Shown: positions 1 to 6,516, counted from the stretch's first letter. The stretch is 8,047 bases of DNA from UBA1794 sp964439955 (GCA_964439955.1 CAYTPX010000055.1:1-8047), one strand, 5' to 3'. Numbers and translations are program-made. The notes: a model not told the origin generated them from the sequence alone.

Positions 1-13
1 CCGGGCTTGGGCG

Positions 14-1351
14 TCAGACGATTCCTTCAGCCAGCATGGCGCGTGCCACCTTCATGAACCCGGCGATGTTGGCGCCTTTCACGTAGTTCACGTAGTCGCC
101 GGCTTCGCGGCCATGTGCCACGCACTGCCGGTGTATGTTGCCCATGATTTGGTGTAGGCGTCGGTCTACTTCTTCCGGACTCCAGGAAAGGTGCATCGCG
201 TTTTGCGACATTTCCAGCCCCGAGGTAGCCACCCCTCCTGCGTTCACGGCCTTACCCGGCGCGAAGAGGCATCTCTTCTCGATAAAGTAGTCGGCCGCTT
301 CGGCCGTGCACCCCATGTTGGAAACTTCGGCTATGCAGATCGTGCCGTTTTCCACGAGCTTCCGTGCGTCGTTGCCATCCAGTTCGTTTTCCGTGGCACA
401 AGGCAGGGCTATGTCCACTTTCTGTTCCCAAGGTTTCTTGCCGGGGAAGAATTGTGCCGAGGGAAACTCGTCGGCGTAGGGGGCCACGATATCCTCGCCC
501 GAAGCACGCAGTTCCAACATATAGTCTATCTTTTCGCCGCTGATGCCTTCCGGGTCATACACGTAACCGTCCGGCCCTGAGAGCGTTACGACCTTGGCGC
601 CCAGCTGTGTGGCTTTCAGGGCGGCACCCCAAGCCACGTTGCCGAATCCAGAGATGGCCACGGTTTTCCCTTTTATGTCGATGCCGTGTTCCTCGAGCAT
701 CTGGTGTACGAAGTAGAGTGCGCCGAATCCCGTGGCTTCCGGGCGCAGGTTGGAGCCGCCGAACTCCATGCCCTTTCCGGTGAAAGTACCGGTGTGCTCG
801 TGGCTGAGTTTCTTGTACATGCCGAACATGTAGCCCACTTCGCGGCCGCCCACGCCTATGTCGCCCGCGGGGACGTCGATGTCAGGCCCTACGTGCCGCC
901 ACATCTCTAGCATGAAGCTCTGGCAGAAGCGCATGATTTCGCTCTCGCTGCGCCCTTTCGGGGCAAAGTCGGAGCCGCCTTTTGCCCCGCCCATGGGGAG
1001 CGTGGTCAGTGCATTCTTGAACGTTTGCTCGAAACCGAGGAACTTGAGGATGGAGAGATTGACCGAAGGGTGGAAGCGCATGCCGCCTTTGTAGGGGCCG
1101 ATGGCGTTGTTGAACTGCACGCGGTAGCCGAGGTTGATTTGGGTTTCGCCGCGGTCGTCTACCCACGGTACGCGGAAGGTGATGATCCGGTCGGGTTCGA
1201 CGAGGCGTTCGATGATTTTTGCTTTCTCGAACTCGGGATGCCGGTTGTAGACTTCTTCGATGGAGAGCAGCACTTCTTTGACAGCTTGCAGGTACTCTTT
1301 CTCGCCCGGGTGCTTTGCTTCGAGCGCAAAGAGAAGACTTTCGGTTTTCAT
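14..1351 (-). CDS. gdhA: Glutamate dehydrogenase, hexameric type
   Basis: Reversible reductive amination of 2-oxoglutarate with ammonium to L-glutamate in the cytoplasm, the main ammonium-assimilation step in many Bacteroidales. The 445 residues match the usual length of the small hexameric (about 50 kDa) family and the gene is complete. Visible motifs: PYKGGMRFHPS (86-96, substrate-binding lysine K88), LPMGGAKGG (118-126, catalytic lysine K124), VPAGDIGVGGRE (160-171, catalytic D164), the Rossmann turn GFGNVA (235-240), and the C-terminal substrate-pocket stretch around KAVNAGGVATSG (367-378). Cofactor-discriminating positions are F236, P260 and D261 (SGPDG), which match the NAD-dependent Clostridium symbiosum enzyme rather than the serine-rich E. 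coli NADP type, so 'NADP-specific' should not be assumed. The ATG has no Shine-Dalgarno site and follows an A/C-rich leader. Only 13 bases lie beyond the stop codon, so its terminator is outside the window. Confidence 0.97.
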   Translation of the reverse strand: MKTESLLFALEAKHPGEKEYLQAVKEVLLSIEEVYNRHPEFEKAKIIERLVEPDRIITFRVPWVDDRGETQINLGYRVQFNNAIGPYKGGMRFHPSVNLSILKFLGFEQTFKNALTTLPMGGAKGGSDFAPKGRSESEIMRFCQSFMLEMWRHVGPDIDVPAGDIGVGGREVGYMFGMYKKLSHEHTGTFTGKGMEFGGSNLRPEATGFGALYFVHQMLEEHGIDIKGKTVAISGFGNVAWGAALKATQLGAKVVTLSGPDGYVYDPEGISGEKIDYMLELRASGEDIVAPYADEFPSAQFFPGKKPWEQKVDIALPCATENELDGNDARKLVENGTICIAEVSNMGCTAEAADYFIEKRCLFAPGKAVNAGGVATSGLEMSQNAMHLSWSPEEVDRRLHQIMGNIHRQCVAHGREAGDYVNYVKGANIAGFMKVARAMLAEGIV

Positions 1352-1404
1352 AGAAAGTTGGTGTTGGTCTTTGTTTTGAGTTTAATCTATATTTGTTTTT
1401 CCGT

Positions 1405-1421
1405 GGAGCTTTCCAAGCTCC
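1405..1421 (-). promoter_or_regulatory. Hairpin in the gdhA leader, framed by 11-bp direct repeats
   Basis: GGAGCTT (1405-1411) and AAGCTCC (1415-1421) form a perfect 7-bp inverted repeat with a 3-base loop, 54 bases upstream of the gdhA start. Exact direct copies of TTGTTTTTCCG (plus-strand sense) lie on either side at 1393-1403 and 1422-1432. On the gdhA strand the order is CGGAAAAACAA, hairpin, CGGAAAAACAA. The element could be a 5' mRNA stem-loop or a protein-binding site. The symmetry is seen directly; the role is inferred. Confidence 0.5.
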
Positions 1422-1433
1422 TTGTTTTTCCGG

Positions 1434-1441
1434 TAAAGGTA
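1434..1441 (-). promoter_or_regulatory. Possible -7 element of the gdhA promoter (weak)
   Basis: On the minus strand this reads TACCTTTA, seven of eight positions of the Bacteroides-type -7 consensus TAnnTTTG. No convincing TTTG -33 element lies 19-21 bases upstream. If used, transcription would begin near 1427 and give a leader of about 75 bases containing the hairpin at 1405-1421. It is the best candidate I find in this gap but remains tentative. Confidence 0.3.
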
Positions 1442-1600
1442 CGTCTTACTTCGCCCCGTGCGCCTTTTTCCCGGCTATTTCTGCCGCGATTTGTGATATT
1501 TAACGCTGCCGCGCCTCTTTTCCGTCCCTTTTCCGGGCAAGCATGTTACAAGCCCTTGTCCGTTTCCCTGTATTGCCGTGGGGCGATAGTGCTTCATGGG

Positions 1601-1631
1601 CCGGGCAAAACCCTTGCCCCTTTCGGGCAAG
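1601..1631. repeat. Alternating GGGCAA / TTGCCC / GGGCAA motifs at 11-bp spacing
   Basis: GGGCAA at 1603-1608, TTGCCC at 1614-1619 and GGGCAA at 1625-1630 begin exactly 11 bases apart, each separated by a 5-base spacer. The middle arm can pair with either neighbour. Further single copies occur at 1535-1540 (GGGCAA) and 1686-1691 (TTGCCC). The cluster sits downstream of the DUF2264 terminator and upstream of gdhA, so it could be a regulator-binding array for gdhA or a remnant of a second terminator. The function is inferred only. Confidence 0.45.
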
Positions 1632-1642
1632 TTCCCGGAGGG

Positions 1643-1685
1643 AAAAAGACACCTCCCCCGCACCATGCAGGCGCGGGGAAGGTGT
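1643..1685 (-). terminator. Intrinsic terminator of the DUF2264 gene
   Basis: Arms at 1649-1661 and 1673-1685 are complementary at 12 of 13 positions, with an 11-base loop. In minus-strand RNA the one mismatch becomes a U·G wobble, so the whole 13-bp GC-rich stem can form. It is followed directly by CTTTTT (1648-1643) on that strand. It lies about 35 bases after the DUF2264 stop codon, which fits a rho-independent terminator closely. Confidence 0.85.
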
Positions 1686-1720
1686 TTGCCCCGTCGGATG
1701 CGGGGCGCGGTCCAAGCCTA

Positions 1721-3766
1721 TCAGAGGCTGACGTACTTCTTCTCGCCGCCGGAAAGGGTGATTTCCACCACGTTCCCGCTGTCCGACACTTTGATGCCTT
1801 TCACCGGGTTGAGTTCCTTCTTGCTGAAACCCTTCCCGCCTTTTTTCCAAAGCATGAGGGTCACGTAGATTTTCCCCTCTTTCGCCTCGCCGGCCTCCAG
1901 TTCGTCTTCAGCCACGAGGTAGGCGCAACGGTCGCTTACGGGGTGCAGGCCGGTGGCTTCCTCCATGCCCGTATCCTCCCAGCCCATGAGGGGCACGAGG
2001 GCCAGCGTGTAGGCCCCGTTGGAGACAAGGGTGGCTTTCCGCCCGCCCACTTCCGTTTTTTCCTCCTCGAAGGGCTTTCCCTCCAACTGGGGCAGGGAGT
2101 AGTGGCCCAGGCGCAGCCCGACCGTGCGCGGGGCAATGGCCTTGTCCACGCGCAAGATGCCGTTCTCCAAGGGGATGTCGGCCAGCCGGAACTGGATTTG
2201 TTCGTTTGTCTCCAGCACGGCGTCGCGGCGGTAGATGCCGTTGTCGAAGCCTTTAAACGTGTAGAGGCGCAACACTTCCCATTCGCCCTTGTCGTTCTTC
2301 ACGGCATAGTTCTGCGAGACTTCGCCGTCCTTGCCGTCGGCCATCCAAGGGAAGTCGGTATTGTAGGCCAGTTTGTTGTAGTTTTCGCTCGAACGGAACT
2401 TCTGCCAGTCGGAAGCGACGCGCTCGTGGCACCAAGCGCGCACTTCGCTTGCGCCGCTTGCGCCGTAGTTGGTGAAGAGCGTGTTGGACCCGGGCATGAA
2501 GAGGTTATGCGTTTCTTTTTTGCCTATCTGCTCCCATCCGCCGTTGTTCTCGGTGGCTGTCCAGAAAGGGTTGTCGGCCGGGATGAGCAGCCCCAAGAAT
2601 GCTTTCCCCATCCAGTAGACGCTGCCACGGCAACTGTATATCTGGATGGCCGGTTCAAACGCGCCGTAGAACCCGAGGGTGGGTATGTTGTCTTCCATCA
2701 GGGCGGGGTTGGTGAGGAACTGGAGCAGGGTGGCCGAGGAGATGCGGCGCATCCAACCGTAGTTGATGGAAGGGTCGTCGAGCCATCCCATCAGGGGGAA
2801 AGGCACGACCGCCGCCGTGCGGTAGCAGATGCTGCGGCCGTACATGTTCATTTGCCCGTCGCGGTTCCACATGTAGGGGTAGGTATCGGCGAGGTCGCGG
2901 AAGTTCTTTTTGAATTCCTCGCCATATTGCGGGTTGATTTCCGTCCCGTAGTAATGTGCCCAGATCATGCCGTACATCTGGAAAGCCCACATGCTGTAGT
3001 AGTCGTAGGCGGGGCTGTCGTTATACCACCCGTAGCCCTTGTATTGGTCGAGGCAGTCGCGCAAGAGCTTCTGCAGGTGTTCGTCGTTTACGGCGTAGCC
3101 CTTGCTTTTGAAGAACGACATGATGAATATGTTGAAAAAGCGCCAGTTCGACCCGATGGTCGGCCCGTTTCCATAGGAAAGCAGCAGGGCGGCCAGCTTG
3201 TCCTTCTCTTCTTGGGAGAGGGGCTCCCAGAGGATTTCGGGCATGGCGGTGAGCGAGAGCGCCAATCCGCCGAACTCCACGAGCGTCTGGCTGGCACCTC
3301 CCGTGCGGTGGGCTATGTGTCCCGGCTGCCCGGGCGTAGTCATGTTGCGCAACTGGTGGCGGTAGTAGTCGGCCACTTTGATCCCGTTCAATTCCAGGCC
3401 GGGGTTTTCCTTGAGCGGGCCTACGGCCAGGAACATCGTGCGGCAGAGCCCTTCGAGGTTTTCCGCGCCGCCCGTGTAGCTTTTGCCCGGTTGTTTGGGG
3501 AATTTCATGGGGTCGTCCATCGAATGTATGTAGCTGAAAGCCCCCTCCAGCAGGTAGCATGCGGCGTCAATCCAATGCTTGCGCGTCATGCCCGTGTAGG
3601 GGCTTATGCCGTAATCGGGCTGTTCCACTTGGAATACGGTGAGCTTCACGGCTTCCGCGGGGGGGGCGGTTTCGGCGGCCGCCGCGGCGCAGGGCGGCGT
3701 GCCCAGCAGCAGGCCGCACGAGAGGAGGCTTGGGAAGAGTAACCCCTTGAGTGTCTTTTTCTTCAT
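1721..3766 (-). CDS. Secreted DUF2264 family protein, probable carbohydrate-active enzyme
   Basis: The 681-residue exported protein carries the DUF2264 fold, expected to be an N-terminal alpha/alpha barrel (about 60-405) and a C-terminal beta-rich domain (about 425-681). Family-like stretches are SNWRFFNIFIMSF (206-218), GYGWYNDSPAYDYYSMW (244-260, with D250 and D255 as candidate acidic residues), MYGRSICYR (308-316), FEPAIQIYSCRGSVYW (370-385) and the NPFWTA segment near 399-404. The aromatic-rich, acid-lined character suggests glycan binding or cleavage. I recall DUF2264-like proteins being linked to beta-glucuronidase family GH154 but am not certain. The N-terminus (KKK, then a hydrophobic run to about 22, then an alanine-rich stretch) is a signal peptide. 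LLSC at 14-17 resembles a lipobox but sits inside the hydrophobic core, so lipidation is unclear. No SusC/SusD or sugar-enzyme neighbours are present. The start is supported by a promoter about 77 bases upstream. Confidence 0.85.
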   Translation of the reverse strand: MKKKTLKGLLFPSLLSCGLLLGTPPCAAAAAETAPPAEAVKLTVFQVEQPDYGISPYTGMTRKHWIDAACYLLEGAFSYIHSMDDPMKFPKQPGKSYTGGAENLEGLCRTMFLAVGPLKENPGLELNGIKVADYYRHQLRNMTTPGQPGHIAHRTGGASQTLVEFGGLALSLTAMPEILWEPLSQEEKDKLAALLLSYGNGPTIGSNWRFFNIFIMSFFKSKGYAVNDEHLQKLLRDCLDQYKGYGWYNDSPAYDYYSMWAFQMYGMIWAHYYGTEINPQYGEEFKKNFRDLADTYPYMWNRDGQMNMYGRSICYRTAAVVPFPLMGWLDDPSINYGWMRRISSATLLQFLTNPALMEDNIPTLGFYGAFEPAIQIYSCRGSVYWMGKAFLGLLIPADNPFWTATENNGGWEQIGKKETHNLFMPGSNTLFTNYGASGASEVRAWCHERVASDWQKFRSSENYNKLAYNTDFPWMADGKDGEVSQNYAVKNDKGEWEVLRLYTFKGFDNGIYRRDAVLETNEQIQFRLADIPLENGILRVDKAIAPRTVGLRLGHYSLPQLEGKPFEEEKTEVGGRKATLVSNGAYTLALVPLMGWEDTGMEEATGLHPVSDRCAYLVAEDELEAGEAKEGKIYVTLMLWKKGGKGFSKKELNPVKGIKVSDSGNVVEITLSGGEKKYVSL

Positions 3767-3842
3767 GAGGATAAGGTGTTTTTAGAGATTGTTGTGGGTG
3801 GTTTTGGATTGCGTGGCGGGGGCATACGTCCTCCGCACAGGG

Positions 3843-3876
3843 CAAAGGTAAGAAAAAATGGGTTGCGGCACGCAAA
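3843..3876 (-). promoter_or_regulatory. Bacteroides-type promoter for the DUF2264 gene
   Basis: On the minus strand TACCTTTG (3850-3843) matches the -7 consensus TAnnTTTG perfectly. TTTG (3876-3873) lies 22 bases upstream of it as the -33 element, slightly longer than the usual 19-21. Predicted initiation near 3836 gives a leader of about 70 bases before the ATG at 3766. Confidence 0.65.
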
Positions 3877-4008
3877 AAGTGCCTGCGCTTTTCTGTAATT
3901 GTTGCAGGGCTTTTCCCGCCGGGATGCAAGGGTTGTGGGCCGGAGGGGCTGCGCATTCCCCCGCCTTTGCCTGTGTCCTTGTGGCGTTGGCGCGGGGCGA
4001 ACTTCCCG

Positions 4009-4034
4009 CTTGCCGGGCGTTCCTTGCCGGGCGT
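4009..4034. repeat. Tandem 12-bp direct repeat
   Basis: CTTGCCGGGCGT occurs exactly at 4009-4020 and 4023-4034, a period of 14 bases. It is placed between the two divergent promoters. It may be a paired regulator site or a chance duplication in GC-rich DNA. Confidence 0.45.
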
Positions 4035-4059
4035 GGGGGCCGTATTATTCCCTTATGGG

Positions 4060-4084
4060 GGCGGAAAAGGCGGGAAATTCCGCC
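4060..4084. promoter_or_regulatory. Inverted repeat upstream of the outer-membrane protein promoter
   Basis: GGCGGAA (4060-4066) and TTCCGCC (4078-4084) are perfect inverted copies with an 11-base spacer. They end 29 bases before the -7 element at 4114, just upstream of where a -33 element would be bound. This fits an operator or activator site by position, but nothing else identifies a regulator. Confidence 0.35.
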
Positions 4085-4113
4085 TTATTCGCCGTTTGCT
4101 TGCATTTTTTGTT

Positions 4114-4121
4114 TAAATTTG
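4114..4121 (+). promoter_or_regulatory. -7 promoter element for the outer-membrane protein gene
   Basis: TAAATTTG is a perfect match to TAnnTTTG, in one of the few A/T-rich patches of the gap. The nearest TTTG (4095-4098) is only 15 bases upstream, too short for a standard -33, so the upstream element is weak or replaced by an activator. Initiation near 4128 would give a leader of about 95 bases to the ATG at 4222. Confidence 0.5.
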
Positions 4122-4221
4122 TCGAACGCAAGTTGGCATTTGATATGCACTTCCCACCCGTTCCCGGTATGGGATGAGGCGGGGAAGGACGGCGTTCCTA
4201 CCCAAAAGCCCTGTCGTTTCC

Positions 4222-6396
4222 ATGAAAAACATGCAGCACTTTCCCCTATGCCATGCGGTGCTATTCTTGGCAACCGCCTTCCTTTGCCTCCCGCTCGCGG
4301 GGCAGGACTCCATATTTTCCCTTCCCTCCGACGGCGCATACGGCAGCGGAGGGGGAGAAATGTACCGCCTTGGCGGCTGGACGGCCGATGGCTTCTTGGA
4401 GGCCCTGCAGGAGGAAATCGCCCAGGAGGAGGGCTTCTCCACCGCGCTGTGGGAGGAAAACCGCGACGGGTTGGAAGCCCTGCTCGCCAACCCGCTCGAC
4501 CTAAACCGGGCCACCCGCAGGGAGCTGGAGCAAATACCTTTCCTCACCGCCCCGCAGGCCGAGGAACTCCTCGACTACCGCGCCCGCCATGGCGCTTTCC
4601 GCAGCTTGCAGGAGCTGCAACTTCTCAAGACTTTCGACCGCCGCACGCTGCGTCTCGTGGCCCCGTTCCTCCGCGTGGGCTCCGCCGGAAGCCAGCCCGG
4701 GCGCGGGAAGCGCTTTTCCCTGCGCGGCGCACGCCACGAGGTCCGGCTGCAAGCCTCCGTGCCGCTCTACGAACGGGAGGGCTACCGGCCCAAGACCATT
4801 CCCGAACTCATGGCAAACCCCAACGCGCATTACCTCGGGCCGCCCGTTTCCCACTCCCTGCGCTACTCCTTGCGCTTGGGCGACTGGCTGCAAGCGGGGA
4901 TGACCGCCTCGAACGATGCCGGGGAGCCTTTCTTCAAAGGCGGAAACCGCAAGGGCTACGATTCCTATTCCTTCTACCTTCTCTACCGCGGCGGCGGCTT
5001 CCTGCACAGCCTGGCGCTGGGCAAGTACCGCATCGACTTGGGGCAAGGTCTCGTCATGGGCAACGGTTTCCTCAGCAGCAAGAGCGCTTCCCTGCCCGTG
5101 GCGGGGCTGGGACGGGGAAAGTTGCGTGCCCACGCATCGACAGACGAATACCGCTACCTGAACGGCGCGGCCCTCGTGGTGGAACCCCTGCGGCAACGGC
5201 TGCGCCTCACCGCTTTCTATTCCTACCGCGCGCTGGACGGGCGCGTCGATGGCGACACGCTCTTGAGCATCAGCGACGACGGTTATCACCGTTTGCCCCG
5301 CGAAATGGAGCGGAGGCGGGTCGCCACGGTGCAGGCTGCAGGCGGGGCGGTGCAATACTTGGGCACTTCCTTCGAAGTGGGGCTGAACGCCGTGGGATAC
5401 TTCTTCAGCAAAGCCTATGTGCCCGAGTCCCGCTACTACAATACCTACTACTTCCGCGGGCGGAGGGGCTACAACCTGAGTGCGGACTACCGCCTGGCGT
5501 TGCGCGGGGGCATGCAGCTGGCCGGGGAAATAGCCTTCGACCCGGACGGCCGGACAGCCCTCTTACAGAGCTTCCGCATGCGGCTTCCCGGCGAATGGCA
5601 GGCGGTGGCCCTCTACCGCCGCTACGACAAGCGCTACAAGAGCTTCTACGCACGCAGTTTCTCCGAAGGCGGCTACGTGCAGAACGAGGAGGGGTGCTAC
5701 ATAGGCGCGGAGGGAATGTTGCCCGGGCAGGTGCTTCTCACGGTTTATGCCGACCTTTTCCGCTTCCCCTATGCCAAGTACAACGTGAGCACTTCCTCGC
5801 ATGGCTACGACCTGATGGCCAAGGCCGACTGGACGGCGGGCAAAGTGTGGCGTGTGGAGGCCTACTACCGCTATAAGGAGAAGGGGAAGAACCTTTCGTC
5901 TTCCGCCCTCGAGGGCGAGGAGCGCACGCAGGTCAATCCGTATGCCACGCACCGGGCCAAGTTGCAGTTGCATTGCACCCCGCGCGGCGAGGAAATCCAG
6001 CTGAAGACCTCGCTGATGTTCACCTCGGCCGGCCACCGGCGCGGCCACCGCCGCAGCACGGGTTGGCTCATGGGGCAGGCGGCCCAGTGGAAACCGCGCC
6101 GTCTGCCTGTGCGGGTGGGCGGGGGAATGCACTACTTCCATGCCGGCAGCTACGACGCGCGCTTGTATGCTTATGAATACAGCCTGCCCTATACCTTCTC
6201 CGTGCTTTCTTTTTATGGGCGGGGTGTGCGTTGTCATGCGGTATTGCGGTGCGACTTGTGGAAGGGGCGCGTGGCCTTGGTGGGGAAGTATGGCCTGACC
6301 CGTTATTTCGACCGCGAGGAGATAAGCAGCGGGTTGCAGTTGATACGTTCTTCCGCCAAGCAGGACATCGACCTGATGTTCCGTTTCAAGTGGTGA
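4222..6396 (+). CDS. Helix-hairpin-helix domain outer-membrane beta-barrel protein
   Basis: The 724-residue predicted outer-membrane protein belongs to a Bacteroidota family usually annotated only as 'helix-hairpin-helix domain-containing protein'; its function is unknown to me. In order: signal peptide (1-27, cleavage likely at LAG|QD), a variable acidic stretch (30-88), a ComEA-like tandem helix-hairpin-helix region (about 90-150: LDLNRATRRELEQIPFL, AEELLDYRARHGAFRSLQEL), then about 570 residues of alternating polar/aromatic strands typical of a beta-barrel. The barrel includes GKYRIDLGQGLVMGNGF (267-283) and ends in a terminal strand DIDLMFRFKW with a C-terminal aromatic residue, as in outer-membrane proteins. 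The glycines of the classical GIG hairpin are absent in both motifs, so DNA binding is doubtful. An in-frame ATG at 4174 is possible, but the one at 4222 places the signal peptide at the N-terminus and is preferred. nhaA follows 177 bases later with its own promoter. Confidence 0.83.
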   Translation: MKNMQHFPLCHAVLFLATAFLCLPLAGQDSIFSLPSDGAYGSGGGEMYRLGGWTADGFLEALQEEIAQEEGFSTALWEENRDGLEALLANPLDLNRATRRELEQIPFLTAPQAEELLDYRARHGAFRSLQELQLLKTFDRRTLRLVAPFLRVGSAGSQPGRGKRFSLRGARHEVRLQASVPLYEREGYRPKTIPELMANPNAHYLGPPVSHSLRYSLRLGDWLQAGMTASNDAGEPFFKGGNRKGYDSYSFYLLYRGGGFLHSLALGKYRIDLGQGLVMGNGFLSSKSASLPVAGLGRGKLRAHASTDEYRYLNGAALVVEPLRQRLRLTAFYSYRALDGRVDGDTLLSISDDGYHRLPREMERRRVATVQAAGGAVQYLGTSFEVGLNAVGYFFSKAYVPESRYYNTYYFRGRRGYNLSADYRLALRGGMQLAGEIAFDPDGRTALLQSFRMRLPGEWQAVALYRRYDKRYKSFYARSFSEGGYVQNEEGCYIGAEGMLPGQVLLTVYADLFRFPYAKYNVSTSSHGYDLMAKADWTAGKVWRVEAYYRYKEKGKNLSSSALEGEERTQVNPYATHRAKLQLHCTPRGEEIQLKTSLMFTSAGHRRGHRRSTGWLMGQAAQWKPRRLPVRVGGGMHYFHAGSYDARLYAYEYSLPYTFSVLSFYGRGVRCHAVLRCDLWKGRVALVGKYGLTRYFDREEISSGLQLIRSSAKQDIDLMFRFKW

Positions 6397-6434
6397 GGCA
6401 CTCTCCCCCGGAAATCCCGATTCTGCGCGCAGGG

Positions 6435-6467
6435 CTTGGCGCGTTGGGGGAAAAAGAATTATCTTTG
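6435..6467 (+). promoter_or_regulatory. Bacteroides-type promoter for nhaA
   Basis: TATCTTTG (6460-6467) matches TAnnTTTG perfectly. CTTG (6435-6438) lies 21 bases upstream as a three-of-four match to the TTTG -33 element. Predicted initiation near 6474 leaves a leader of about 100 bases before nhaA, which suggests nhaA can be transcribed separately from the outer-membrane protein gene. Confidence 0.65.
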
Positions 6468-6498
6468 GGCGTTTTTTGGAAAAGTGCTGGCGCTGTCC

Positions 6499-6516
6499 CG
6501 GAAAAACGTTTCCGGT
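6499..6516 (+). promoter_or_regulatory. Perfect hairpin in the nhaA leader
   Basis: CCGGAAA (6499-6505), loop AACG, TTTCCGG (6510-6516). It begins about 25 bases after the predicted nhaA transcription start and 58 bases before the start codon. TTTCCCC follows, so it could be a weak terminator for the upstream gene, for which I find no better one. It could equally be an mRNA leader stem-loop or an operator. Confidence 0.45.

Larger units (their letters stand above)
1352..1720. other. Intergenic region between gdhA and the DUF2264 gene
   Basis: This 369-base stretch separates two genes on the same (minus) strand and shows no credible gene. From the DUF2264 side it holds a small inverted repeat GCCCCG/CGGGGC (1688-1693 and 1701-1706), a strong intrinsic terminator (1643-1685), a GGGCAA/TTGCCC motif cluster (1601-1631, with single copies at 1535-1540 and 1686-1691), a possible gdhA -7 element and the gdhA leader hairpin. 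The terminator plus a separate leader suggest that gdhA is transcribed independently of the DUF2264 gene. Confidence 0.7.
3767..4221. other. Divergent intergenic region
   Basis: This 455-base stretch lies between the minus-strand DUF2264 gene and the plus-strand outer-membrane protein gene. It holds one -7 type promoter element for each direction (minus at 3843-3850, plus at 4114-4121), a tandem 12-bp direct repeat (4009-4034) and a 7-bp inverted repeat (4060-4084). Reading frames crossing it give arginine-, cysteine- and proline-rich translations without recognisable domains, so I call no gene here. No tRNA or known riboswitch fold is apparent by eye. Confidence 0.7.

Noticed and set aside
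1025..3742. A 905-codon open frame on the plus strand across the gdhA start and the DUF2264 gene
   Set aside because: It is antisense to two well-supported genes, its translation has no recognisable domain and is rich in H, V and G as expected from the complement of GC-rich codons, and it has no promoter.
3899..4177. A possible 92-residue small protein in the divergent gap
   Set aside because: Its R/C/G/P-rich composition, the promoter elements running through it and the lack of any domain argue against a real gene.
4174..4221. Upstream in-frame ATG as the start of the outer-membrane protein
   Set aside because: It would place 16 polar and basic residues before the signal peptide. The ATG at 4222 gives a normal signal sequence. 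It cannot be excluded completely.
3858..5876. A 672-codon plus-strand open frame overlapping the outer-membrane protein gene
   Set aside because: It runs in another frame of the real gene, its translation is dominated by R, P, G and A, and it lacks any motif. The 4222-6396 frame has a signal peptide, a domain and a barrel signature.
6404..6451. TCCCCC/GGGGGA as a terminator of the outer-membrane protein gene
   Set aside because: The 6-bp arms are separated by 36 bases and followed by an A-rich rather than a T-rich tract, so it is not a credible rho-independent terminator.
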